From contig NZ_KB913032.1 of NCBI RefSeq assembly GCF_000384215.1, positions 3,055,665-3,119,664 of the forward strand: a DNA stretch of 64,000 nucleotides, read 5' to 3'. The notes under the pieces were generated by a model. It made no database searches and had not been told where the DNA came from. It saw only the letters and a program-made list of their open reading frames with translations. The DNA is from Amycolatopsis alba DSM 44262. GTDB lineage: Bacteria; Actinomycetota; Actinomycetes; Mycobacteriales; Pseudonocardiaceae. Shown piece by piece: positions 33,028-40,615 of this stretch. Position 1 is the first letter of the stretch. Every line of letters begins with the position of its first letter. The position numbers were made by a program, and so were the translations under genes.

Positions 33028-33714
33028 TCACTCCGCCCGTTCCGGGACAGCCTGTTCGAGGACGACGAAGCCCTGCCCCGGCAGCGGCCGCCAGGACAGT
33101 TCGCCGCGGTACAGCCGTTCGAGGAACGCGACCCGCTGGTGATAGGCGAACACGGAACTGCCGACACCGGCCACGGCGACGGTGCCGACGAACATCGGCA
33201 GCTCGGCCAGGAAGTACCGGACCGCGCTGCGCAGCTGGTCACGGGTGGGGTGCTCACCTTCGGGCAGCCGCCGGTCCAGCACCCAGCCGGTGGCCCCGAG
33301 GCACTGTTCGGCGAACTCCGGGTCCAGGGCGAAGCGGTGGTGCGCCTCGGAAAGCAGGCCGAGGTAGGCGGGATCGGCTTCGAGGGCCGCGGCGTCCAGG
33401 ATCAGGGTGTGCGGATCCGAAGGGCAGACCTGCAGCAACGCGCGGACGATCTTGTTCCGCGTGTAGTTGCCCTGCCGCTGGGCCTTCTGCGAGGCGCGGA
33501 CCGGGTCGTAGCCGAGCGCTTCGAGGGTGAACGCGGACGGACCGTCCGGGACGAAGAAGTGAAAACCGGTGAAAGCCGACATGGCCCAGCGGGCGAGATC
33601 GGCGATCCGTTCCACCGTGAAATAGCTGTTGAACGGGCTGATGCCGATGCAGACGTGCTCGGCTCGCGCGAGTGGGTCAGCGCAATGCTCCGTGAGCGGC
33701 AGTGGTCGCAGCAA
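33028..33714 (-). CDS. Cyclodipeptide synthase (tRNA-dependent)
   Basis: A 228-residue CDPS, which makes cyclic dipeptides from two aminoacyl-tRNAs. Every AlbC key residue is present at a constant offset of -11: Ser26 (AlbC S37, nucleophile), Asn29 (N40), Tyr167 (Y178), Glu171 (E182), Tyr191 (Y202) and His192 (H203), in GISPFNSYF, RYFLAELPMF and FAYHQRV. The Asn-Tyr-His set places it in the NYH subfamily. The start is TTG at 33714 with AGGA seven bases upstream. It heads an operon with an NCS1 permease and a LysR; no oxidase, P450 or methyltransferase for tailoring is adjacent. Confidence 0.9.
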   Translation of the reverse strand: MLRPLPLTEHCADPLARAEHVCIGISPFNSYFTVERIADLARWAMSAFTGFHFFVPDGPSAFTLEALGYDPVRASQKAQRQGNYTRNKIVRALLQVCPSDPHTLILDAAALEADPAYLGLLSEAHHRFALDPEFAEQCLGATGWVLDRRLPEGEHPTRDQLRSAVRYFLAELPMFVGTVAVAGVGSSVFAYHQRVAFLERLYRGELSWRPLPGQGFVVLEQAVPERAE

Positions 33715-33914
33715 GACGGCTCCTGATTAGCGGATATGCGGGGAGAATGAGGCGTCGACCGAAGGTAGCCACGGCGAGTGACCCCCGGTATTGCCGACCG
33801 TGGTTGTCATCGCGTTATAGGAATTCACCGGATCTTTCACGCGTTCACGACAACGGTGAAATCGGCGCGACCTTCGGAGGTGCCGGACACGGGCGGAGCG
33901 CGGTATACGAAGTC

Positions 33915-34868
33915 ATGGAGATTCAGGTTCGGCATCTTCGCGTGATATGTGAAATCGCTTCATCCGGCAGCCTCAACCGGGCGGCCGCCGGGCTGGGGCT
34001 CGGGCAGCCCGCGCTCAGCCACCAGTTGCGCCGGATCGAGCGGATGGTCGGCGGTTCCCTGTTCCACCGCGACCAGCACGGCGTGCGGCCCACCGAACTC
34101 GGCGCCCTGATCCTGCGCCGGGCCAAGGCGATCGTGCTCACCTTCGACGAACTCGAGCACGACTTCCACCGCCAGGAACCCGAGGTCGGCGAATCGATCA
34201 GGGTCGGCTGGAACGACAGCGCCATCACGGGTTCGCTGCTGGCCGGGCTGCGCGACCTGAGACCCGGCGAACCGTTCCGCACCCGCGCGGACACCTCGCG
34301 CACCCGGCTGCTCGCCCAGGTCGCGAACCGGGGTATCGACCTCGCGCTGATCATGATCTGCGGCGGGCGCGGGCTTCCGGTGCCGCCGGAGGTGCGGACC
34401 ATGACCCTGGTCGAAGAGCCGTCGTTCGTCGCGGTCCCCGCCGAACACCCGCTCGCCGGCGAAGAGGAGATCGAACTCACCGAACTGGCCGGGGAGGACT
34501 GGATCGTGTCCAGCGGCGGCGACGGCTGCCGCGTGGTGTTCCGCGAGATGTGTCTCGCGCACGGTTTCGACCCCCGGATCACCCACGACGTCGACATCGA
34601 CACCGCGCGGGAGGACCTGGTCAGCGGCGGGTACGGGGTCGGGCTGGTCCAGCCGACCCGGCCGCCGTCGGACGGGCTGGCCATCCGGCCGCTGGCGAAC
34701 GCGCCGATGTGCGTGCGGCACGTGCTCGCCTGGCGCGAGGACGGCCCGTACGCGCCCGGTGTCCCGGAACTCGCCACCGAGGCGACGGCGGGATACTGGC
34801 GGCTCGCCGAGCGGACGGCGCCGTACCGCGGCTGGCTGCACCGCCACGGCAGGCTGGCCGCCGGATAA
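33915..34868 (+). CDS. LysR-family transcriptional regulator
   Basis: A 317-residue LTTR, divergent from the CDPS operon. The HTH is GSLNRAAAGLGLGQPALSHQLRRIERMVGG, read here as the pattern LNRAAAGLGLGQPALS at residues about 19-34, and the effector domain follows. ATG at 33915 gives the normal VRHLRVI start. Its TAA stop falls inside the AT-N11-AT element at 34861-34881, and a TTTCAC/GTGAAA dyad (33835, 33856) is in its own promoter. It is the best candidate for binding the AT-N11-AT elements and may also regulate the CDPS operon. Confidence 0.83.
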   Translation: MEIQVRHLRVICEIASSGSLNRAAAGLGLGQPALSHQLRRIERMVGGSLFHRDQHGVRPTELGALILRRAKAIVLTFDELEHDFHRQEPEVGESIRVGWNDSAITGSLLAGLRDLRPGEPFRTRADTSRTRLLAQVANRGIDLALIMICGGRGLPVPPEVRTMTLVEEPSFVAVPAEHPLAGEEEIELTELAGEDWIVSSGGDGCRVVFREMCLAHGFDPRITHDVDIDTAREDLVSGGYGVGLVQPTRPPSDGLAIRPLANAPMCVRHVLAWREDGPYAPGVPELATEATAGYWRLAERTAPYRGWLHRHGRLAAG

Positions 34869-34881
34869 CCCCTCGGCATGC
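34861..34881. promoter_or_regulatory. LysR-type half site upstream of rhodanese
   Basis: CCGGATAACCCC then TCGGCATGCC matches the right arm at 28861-28881 in 20 of 21 bases. Read on the reverse strand it is AT-GCCGAGGGGTT-AT, an LTTR box. The rhodanese ATG is 100 bases downstream; the corresponding distance to the M1-like ATG is 99. Confidence 0.6.
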
Positions 34882-34960
34882 CGAGGCGGCACTAGAGCGT
34901 GCCCCGGAAGACGCCCGACGATGGGAATCGTCAATCACGGCCGGGAAGAGAAGGGGAACC

Positions 34961-35311
34961 ATGCTGCCATTGATCACTCGTACGGAACTGCACTCCCGAA
35001 TGGAGGCCGGAACGGTGGTCGTGGTCGACACGATGCCGGTCGCTTATTTCGAAAAGGAGCATTTGCCGGAAGCGCTCAACATTCCGGGATTCCCGTACGA
35101 ACAAGCTGCCGAATTCACCGATCACCTGGCACCGACGGTGCTTCCGGACAAGACCGCCGCGATCGTCGTCTATTGCGCGAACACGCCGTGCCGCAACAGT
35201 GAATTCGTCGGACGGCGCCTGCTGGAGCTCGGATACACGAACGTCCGCAAGTACCGCGAAGGCATCGAAGACTGGGTCGCGGGCGGATTGCCGACCGGAT
35301 CTTCGTCCTGA
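34961..35311 (+). CDS. Rhodanese-like sulfurtransferase
   Basis: A 116-residue single-domain rhodanese. The first strand ends VVVVDTMPVAYFEKEHLPEALNIP, a typical CH2A motif, and the active-site loop is YCANTPCRNSE. Two cysteines lie in the loop; the first fits the persulfide position. It probably transfers sulfane sulfur or acts in redox relay. ATG at 34961 follows AGAAGGGG. It is 30 bases from the thioredoxin-like gene and they are probably co-transcribed from a promoter that carries the LysR-type element. Confidence 0.83.
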   Translation: MLPLITRTELHSRMEAGTVVVVDTMPVAYFEKEHLPEALNIPGFPYEQAAEFTDHLAPTVLPDKTAAIVVYCANTPCRNSEFVGRRLLELGYTNVRKYREGIEDWVAGGLPTGSSS

Positions 35312-35341
35312 GTGGATCCCCCTGCATATAAGGAGATCGTC

Positions 35342-35785
35342 TTGTCCAAGTGCAAACGGTTCGTCTGCGTGCTGGCCGGTGTGCTGGCGCTCATCACCGG
35401 ATTCGGCAACGGCGCGGCTTCGGCCGCTCCGTCACCGATGGCAGAGAACGTGATGACGGTGACTTCAGCCAACTACGCCGAAGTCATGAACATCTCGAAG
35501 CAGAAACTGGTCATCATGGACTTCGGCGCGACCTGGTGCCCGCCGTGCCGTCAGATGAAGCCGGTGATCGAACGGCTCGCCGGTGAGTACGGCGGCAAGT
35601 TCGTGCTCGGCGAGGTCGACGTCGACCAGAGCCGCGACCTGTCCACCAAGTACAACATCCGCTACCTCCCGACGCTGGTCGGTGTCCGCAACTCGGCCGA
35701 ACTGCCGTCCGCGCGGAACATCGGCTATCCGGGCGAGACCAAGCTGCGCGCCTGGATCGACGCTCAGCTGGCGAAGAAGGGCTGA
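35342..35785 (+). CDS. Exported thioredoxin-like protein
   Basis: A 147-residue thioredoxin-fold protein. A signal peptide with a VLAGVLALITGF core is cleaved around AASAAP (about residue 28), and the active site is WCPPCRQ followed by the cis-Pro loop RYLPTLVG. It probably works outside the membrane on disulfide exchange. TTG at 35342 is chosen over GTG at 35312 because of the strong AAGGAG at 35330-35335 and because it yields a proper signal peptide. It overlaps the convergent hydrolase by 22 bases. Confidence 0.83.
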   Translation: MSKCKRFVCVLAGVLALITGFGNGAASAAPSPMAENVMTVTSANYAEVMNISKQKLVIMDFGATWCPPCRQMKPVIERLAGEYGGKFVLGEVDVDQSRDLSTKYNIRYLPTLVGVRNSAELPSARNIGYPGETKLRAWIDAQLAKKG

Positions 35786-36546
35786 CCGATGACGTCGGAG
35801 AGAAACGCTTCGACGGCACCGAGGTAGGTCTCCGGCGCTTCGTCGTGCACCACGTGCCCGGCGCCTTGGACGACGATATGCCGTCCGAGGCCGCCGGGCA
35901 CCCGCGCGGCCAGTTCCGCCTGCTGGCCAGGCGGCATCGCCGTCCGCTCGCCTTCGATGGCGAGCAGGGGGCACTTGACGCGCTCGACGAATTCCCAGAA
36001 GTCCCGCCGTCCCCATTCCGCCGCTATCTCGTACAGATCGGGGAGCGACGCGATCAGGTGATAGCCGTCTTCACGTTCCTCGACACATTCGACGAAGTAG
36101 TCGCCGGTGTCGCCGAAGAATTCGCGCACGTGGGCCAGCGACCGGAACGGGACCGGCCAGGATTCGAAATAGCCGCGCCATGCGTCGACGGTCCGGCCGC
36201 GCTGGTCCGGCGCGAAGTCCTCGCAGACCACGGCACGGACGAGTCCGGGATGGATGGCCGCGGTGACCCACGCGTGCAGGCCGCCCATCGAATGTCCGAT
36301 CAGGACCGCGGGCTCGTCGAGGGTCCGCAGCACCGCGGCGACGTCGTCGGCGAACCGCTCCGTGCGCCAGGGCCCGCCACGCGGGCCGCGGCCGTGCCCG
36401 CGCGCGTCGAGACCGTGGACACGCCCGTACGGTTCGAGCCTTCGCGCGACCCGCCACCACGTCGTCGCCCTGCCCATCAACCCGTGCAGGAGGACGATCG
36501 GCGGCCCATCACCGCCGAAAGTGATCAACCCGTCGCGCTGAATCAC
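35764..36546 (-). CDS. Alpha/beta hydrolase
   Basis: A 260-residue cytoplasmic alpha/beta hydrolase. The HG oxyanion motif is VLLHGLMGRA, then LDARGHG, the nucleophile elbow is LIGHSMGGLHAW, and the late His is in VVQGAGHVVHDEAP. The cap region (WPVPFRSLAHVREFFG) follows strand 6. GTG at 36546 is chosen because GGAGGGGAG lies seven bases upstream; ATG at 36564 would contain that site and overlap the divergent M1 start codon. The substrate is unknown. Confidence 0.82.
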   Translation of the reverse strand: MIQRDGLITFGGDGPPIVLLHGLMGRATTWWRVARRLEPYGRVHGLDARGHGRGPRGGPWRTERFADDVAAVLRTLDEPAVLIGHSMGGLHAWVTAAIHPGLVRAVVCEDFAPDQRGRTVDAWRGYFESWPVPFRSLAHVREFFGDTGDYFVECVEEREDGYHLIASLPDLYEIAAEWGRRDFWEFVERVKCPLLAIEGERTAMPPGQQAELAARVPGGLGRHIVVQGAGHVVHDEAPETYLGAVEAFLSDVIGQPFFAS

Positions 36547-36562
36547 CACTAAGCTCCCCTCC

Positions 36563-38008
36563 ATGCGCAGCCGTGTCCCCGCCGCCGGTCTGGTCTCGGG
36601 GGTCGTCTGCGCCCTGATTATCGGTTGCAGCGCCGATCCTCCCCCGGCCGCGCCCCCTCCGCCGCCGCCGATGAATCCGGCGCCGGGCGCTCCGGGCGCG
36701 GGCGACCCGTACTACCCGATGGACGGCAACGGCGGCTACGACGCCGTCGAGTACCAGGTCGGGATCACTTACGACCCCGTGAAGGGGCGTCTCGACGGCG
36801 ACACCACGGTGATCGCGAAAGCGACTCAGGATCTCAATCGGTACAACTTGGACTTACGCGGCTTGACGGTCCAATCCGTTGAAGTGGAGGGAAAACCGGC
36901 GAAGTTCGCCCGCGAGGGCGAATTCGAGCTGGCGGTGACACCCGCCGAGCCGATCCGGAACGGGACCACCTTCCGCACGAAGGTCGTCTACGGCGGCGAC
37001 CCGTCGGCGACCCCCAAGGCGGGCGGCAGCGAGAACGGCTGGCAGAAGTCGAAGGACGGCGGCGCGTTCATCGTCGGCGAACCGCATTCGGCGTCGTTCT
37101 GGTATCCGGTCAACGAGACCCCGCGCGACAAGGCGATGTTCACCCTCACGGCGCGGGTGCCGGACGGCTGGACCGTCATCTCGAACGGGCGCGAGATCCA
37201 GAAGACCTCGGCGAACGGCTGGACCTCGACGTCCTGGCAGGAACGCACCCCCGTGGCGGCGTACCTGACCACGATGGCGATCGGCAAGTTCACCGTCGAC
37301 CGGATGGCGCTTCCGGACGGGACACCGCTGGTCAACGCCTACGCGCCGGGTGCGGAGGACAGTCGTGACACCGGCAGGCGGCTGCCGGAGATCATCGGCT
37401 TCCTGACCTCGAAGTTCGGGCCGTACCCGGTGGACGCGGCAGGCGGGATCTACCTCGACGAGGACATCCATTTCTCACTGGAGACCCAGACCAGGCCGAC
37501 CTACGCGAAATGGGCCGATCTGATCACCGTGGTGCACGAAACCGCACACCAGTGGTTCGGCGATTCGGTGACGCTGAATTCGTGGTCCGACATCTGCCTC
37601 AACGAATGCCTCGCGTCGTACGCGCAATGGCTGTGGCAGGAATCGCGGGACAACGAGAACCTCGACGACCGCTACCGCGCCGCGCTCGAGATCATGCGGG
37701 GAAGCCCGGATTTCTGGACCCCGAAACTGGTCGGTATGGGGGCCGGGCAGGAATTCCACGGCGTCTACGACAAAGGGATCCTGGCCGTCCACGCGCTGCG
37801 GCGGAAGATCGGCGAAGGCGCTTTCGCGCGGCTGCTGAAGGAGTGGCCCGCGGCCCATCGGAACACCAACGCTTCCTGGGCGGATTTCGAGGCGTTCACG
37901 ATCAAGCTTTCGGAACAGGACCTGCGGCCGTTCTTCGACGCCTGGTTCCACGGCACGGTGATCCCGCCGGACGCCGAACTGCTTCCGGGCACCCTCCGCC
38001 GCAATTAG
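36563..38008 (+). CDS. M1-family metallopeptidase, lipoprotein
   Basis: A 481-residue surface aminopeptidase of the M1 family. The signal ends in lipobox LIIGC with Cys22, followed by a Pro-rich spacer. The catalytic site is HETAH at residues 325-329 with Glu348 in LNECLASYA, and the SLET variant of the GxMEN substrate motif lies at about residue 304. The length is about half that of full-size M1 enzymes because the C-terminal helical domain is absent, as in actinobacterial short forms. It is one of three paralogs in the window, with only 16 bases to the divergent hydrolase start. Confidence 0.88.
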   Translation: MRSRVPAAGLVSGVVCALIIGCSADPPPAAPPPPPPMNPAPGAPGAGDPYYPMDGNGGYDAVEYQVGITYDPVKGRLDGDTTVIAKATQDLNRYNLDLRGLTVQSVEVEGKPAKFAREGEFELAVTPAEPIRNGTTFRTKVVYGGDPSATPKAGGSENGWQKSKDGGAFIVGEPHSASFWYPVNETPRDKAMFTLTARVPDGWTVISNGREIQKTSANGWTSTSWQERTPVAAYLTTMAIGKFTVDRMALPDGTPLVNAYAPGAEDSRDTGRRLPEIIGFLTSKFGPYPVDAAGGIYLDEDIHFSLETQTRPTYAKWADLITVVHETAHQWFGDSVTLNSWSDICLNECLASYAQWLWQESRDNENLDDRYRAALEIMRGSPDFWTPKLVGMGAGQEFHGVYDKGILAVHALRRKIGEGAFARLLKEWPAAHRNTNASWADFEAFTIKLSEQDLRPFFDAWFHGTVIPPDAELLPGTLRRN

Positions 38009-38062
38009 TCACCTGCTTGCGCCGGGTGGGTTCGACTGCTCGCGTGCCCGCCGGCTTCGAGT

Positions 38063-38115
38063 GTCGCGAAAGCCACTTTCGGGACGTCTGATGTCGCGAA
38101 AGTGGCTTTCGCGAC
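38063..38115. terminator. Double GCGAAAGCCACTTTCGC hairpin
   Basis: Two inverted 23-base copies (38063-38085 and 38093-38115) are complementary with one mismatch, and each also folds on itself around CGAAAG/CTTTCG. The same core occurs at 30514-30536. It sits between convergent genes, so it is probably a bidirectional terminator. Confidence 0.6.
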
Positions 38116-38152
38116 GTGGGTGCTGCTGCGTGAGACCGCCGCAATCAGGTGA

Positions 38153-39355
38153 CTAAGTGCGGAGTCGCGGGGCGGGGTAGTCCGGCAGGTCGATCCCGTT
38201 CACCACGTCCCGCATCTTCCGCGACGCCAGCGCGGCGAACGGCATGAGCCGCATCACGCGCGTCATCAGGTAGCGCAGCCGCAAGGCCGTCCGCGACTTC
38301 GCGAAGAGCGACTCCGCGTTGTCCCGCCCCATCTCCTGCGTGTTCTCGACGAACTCGCGCATGATCGCTTCGTAGCGTTTGAGCCCGCCGTCGAGGTCAG
38401 CCGCGAGTTCCCCGGCCAGGACGTACGCGCCGACGAACGCCAGGCTCGTGCCCTGTCCCGAGAGCGGTGAGGGGCAGAAGGCCGCGTCGCCCAGCAGCCC
38501 GATCCGGCCGCGCGACCAGGATTCCATGACCACCTGCGCGCACGAGTCGAAGTAGAAGTCAGGCGCTTCGTCCAGCCGCTCCAGCAGCCAGGGCGCCTCC
38601 CACTCCATCCCGGCGACGAAGCGGCGTACCAGCGCTTTCTGCGCCTCGACGTCGCGATAGTCGTAGTCGACCTGCTCCGACGTGAACCCGAAGTACGCCA
38701 TCGCCTCGTCGCCGTCACGAATCCCGCGGATCCCGGCGGAGCGGCCGACGTCGTCGAAGCCGATCGCCCAGTTCCGCAGGCCGAGCCGGTTCGGCACGGT
38801 GAAGAACGCCAGGTACGAGCCCAGATGCCGGACGAACCGGGACTCCTCGCCGAAGGCAAGGGCCCGCACGCCCGAATGCAGCCCGTCCGCCCCGATGACC
38901 ACGTCGAACGTCTTCCGCGAACCACTCGCGAAGGTGACGTCGACGCCGTCGGCCCGCTCGTCCAGCGCGACGATCCGGTCGCCGAAGACGTACTCCGCCT
39001 TCTCCCTGGTCGACTCGTACAGCACGTCGGTCAGGTCGCCGCGCAGGATCTCGATCTCGGCGACCACGCCGTCGCCGTCGAAGTCGTCGGCGCGGATGGT
39101 GGCCTTCGTGCGGCCCTTCCGGTCGACGAGCGTCTCGCCCCTCGTGTCCGTGCACGCCGCGCGGACGCGTTCGTCCAGCCCCATCCGGCGGAGGACCTCC
39201 TTGGCCGTTCCGCGCAGGTCGACGGCCTGACCGCCGGGGCGCAGCGAAGGCGCGCGCTCGACGACGGTCACGTCGAAGCCGTACCGGGTGAGCCAGAAGG
39301 CCAAGGCCGGGCCGGCGACGCTCGCTCCGGAGATGAGGATCTTCGTGTCAGCCAT
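38153..39355 (-). CDS. FAD-dependent monooxygenase (PHBH/TetX type)
   Basis: A 400-residue class A flavin monooxygenase. The FAD-binding Rossmann motif is ILISGASVAGPALAFWL at the start, the DG motif is VVIGADGLHSGVR, and the GD motif is GRIGLLGDAAFCPSPLSGQG. It hydroxylates or epoxidises small organics using NAD(P)H. ATG at 39355 is chosen because the Rossmann motif follows at once; ATG codons 21 and 36 bases upstream are in frame. It is divergent from mhuD. Confidence 0.82.
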   Translation of the reverse strand: MADTKILISGASVAGPALAFWLTRYGFDVTVVERAPSLRPGGQAVDLRGTAKEVLRRMGLDERVRAACTDTRGETLVDRKGRTKATIRADDFDGDGVVAEIEILRGDLTDVLYESTREKAEYVFGDRIVALDERADGVDVTFASGSRKTFDVVIGADGLHSGVRALAFGEESRFVRHLGSYLAFFTVPNRLGLRNWAIGFDDVGRSAGIRGIRDGDEAMAYFGFTSEQVDYDYRDVEAQKALVRRFVAGMEWEAPWLLERLDEAPDFYFDSCAQVVMESWSRGRIGLLGDAAFCPSPLSGQGTSLAFVGAYVLAGELAADLDGGLKRYEAIMREFVENTQEMGRDNAESLFAKSRTALRLRYLMTRVMRLMPFAALASRKMRDVVNGIDLPDYPAPRLRT

Positions 39356-39417
39356 CCTCTGGAAGGTCCCACGCATCACATCGCGGCGCAAAAGAGTTTC
39401 ACCGTAGGGTGGACGGC

Positions 39418-39726
39418 ATGGCTGTCGTGAAGATCAACGCGATCGAGGTTCCCGAAGGCGCAGGCCCCGAGCTGGAGAAGCGGTTCGCCGCGCGGCTGCA
39501 CGCCGTCGACAACCAGCCCGGCTTCCTCGGCTTCGAACTGCTCCGCCCGGTCTCCGGCGAAAGCCGCTACTTCGTCTACACGAAGTGGGAGTCCGAAGAG
39601 GCCTATCAGGCGTGGGCGTCCGGCCCGGCGCGTGAGGCGCACGCGGGCGAGCGCGCGAAGCCGGTCTCCAGCGGGGCGAACCTGCTGGAATTCGAGGTCG
39701 TCCAGGCTTCGAAGCCGGGTGAGTGA
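39418..39726 (+). CDS. mhuD: MhuD-type heme-degrading monooxygenase
   Basis: A 102-residue IsdG-family protein nearly colinear with M. tuberculosis MhuD (Rv3592), which opens heme to mycobilin and releases iron. It begins MAVVKINAIEVPEGAGPELE, and the three MhuD residues fall at the identical numbers Asn7, Trp66 and His75 (QAWASGPAREAH). It is cytoplasmic and probably dimeric. ATG at 39418 follows AGGGTGG. Its end overlaps the Sir2 gene by eight bases, so the two are co-translated. No iron box was noticed upstream. Confidence 0.9.
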   Translation: MAVVKINAIEVPEGAGPELEKRFAARLHAVDNQPGFLGFELLRPVSGESRYFVYTKWESEEAYQAWASGPAREAHAGERAKPVSSGANLLEFEVVQASKPGE

Positions 39727-40558
39727 GCTCGAACGAGCCGCGGAACTGATCGACGGCGCCGGCGCGCTGCTCGTCTGCGCCGGTGCCGGGATGGGCGTCG
39801 ACTCCGGCCTGCCCGATTTCCGGGGTGACGAGGGTTTCTGGAAGGCGTACCCGCCGTACGAGCGGCTGGGCATCAGCTTTGTCGAGCTGGCCGACCCACG
39901 ACATTTCGCCGAAGACCCCGAGCTGGCCTGGGGTTTCTACGGGCATCGGCTCGCGCTGTACCGCGCCACCGTCCCGCACGACGGGTTCCGTCTCCTGCTG
40001 TCCTGGGGAGCCCGCAAACCCGGCGGGACACGCGCTTTCACGTCCAATGTGGACGGACAGTTCCAGAAGGCGGGCTATCCGCACGTCGCCGAAGCACACG
40101 GGTCCATCCATCATCTCCAATGTCTCGACCGGTGCACCGGCGAGATCTGGCCCGCGGACGACGTCGAGGTCCCGATCGACGAGGACACGATGCGCGCGCT
40201 GAAGCCGCTGCCGTCTTGCCCGCGCTGCGGTGGCCTCGCCCGGCCCAACATCCTGATGTTCGGCGACTACGACTGGCTCGGGCAGCGCAGTCAGGCCCAG
40301 CTCGACGAGCTGACCGCGTGGCGCCGCGCGCATCGCGACCTCGTGGTGGTGGAACTCGGCGCCGGGCAGGCCGTGCCGACGGTGCGGCGCTACTCGGAGC
40401 TGGCCAGCGCCGCGACCGGTGCCCTGGTCCGGATCAACCCGCGCGAGCCGCGGATCCGGCACGGGCGCGGTGTTTCGCTCGCGACCGACGGCCTCGCGAC
40501 GCTCAAGGCCCTGGACGTCTTGCTCACCTCTCACGAGGCTCAGAAGCCCGATCCGTGA
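39719..40558 (+). CDS. Sir2-family NAD-dependent deacylase
   Basis: A 279-residue sirtuin. The NAD-binding motifs are CAGAGMGVDSGLPDFRG and TSNVDGQFQKAG, the catalytic base is His127 in AEAHGSIHH, and zinc cysteines are Cys135, Cys139, Cys167 and Cys170 (the first pair spaced C-x3-C rather than C-x2-C). It removes acyl groups from protein lysines or acts as an ADP-ribose-transferring enzyme. The GTG start at 39719 lies inside the mhuD end. The stop codon is within the left arm of a long terminator hairpin. Confidence 0.85.
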   Translation: MSELERAAELIDGAGALLVCAGAGMGVDSGLPDFRGDEGFWKAYPPYERLGISFVELADPRHFAEDPELAWGFYGHRLALYRATVPHDGFRLLLSWGARKPGGTRAFTSNVDGQFQKAGYPHVAEAHGSIHHLQCLDRCTGEIWPADDVEVPIDEDTMRALKPLPSCPRCGGLARPNILMFGDYDWLGQRSQAQLDELTAWRRAHRDLVVVELGAGQAVPTVRRYSELASAATGALVRINPREPRIRHGRGVSLATDGLATLKALDVLLTSHEAQKPDP

Positions 40559-40603
40559 AGGCCTCCTTGCCTACCCTGAAGGTAGGGAAGGAGGCCTTCA
40601 CGG
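40553..40603. terminator. Long AAGGAGGCCTT-type hairpin
   Basis: CCGTGAAGGCCTCCTT pairs with AAGGAGGCCTTCACGG, and the loop forms CCTACCCT/AGGGTAGG-like inner pairing. It contains the Sir2 stop codon and ends 12 bases before the convergent gene, so it can serve both strands. It is related to 11919-11969. Confidence 0.7.
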
Positions 40604-40615
40604 ACCAACGAGAAG

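Noticed and set aside
33715..33914. tRNA or small RNA gene between the CDPS and LysR
   Set aside because: No cloverleaf or strong hairpin with a terminator was found; the region only shows promoter-like and dyad sequences.
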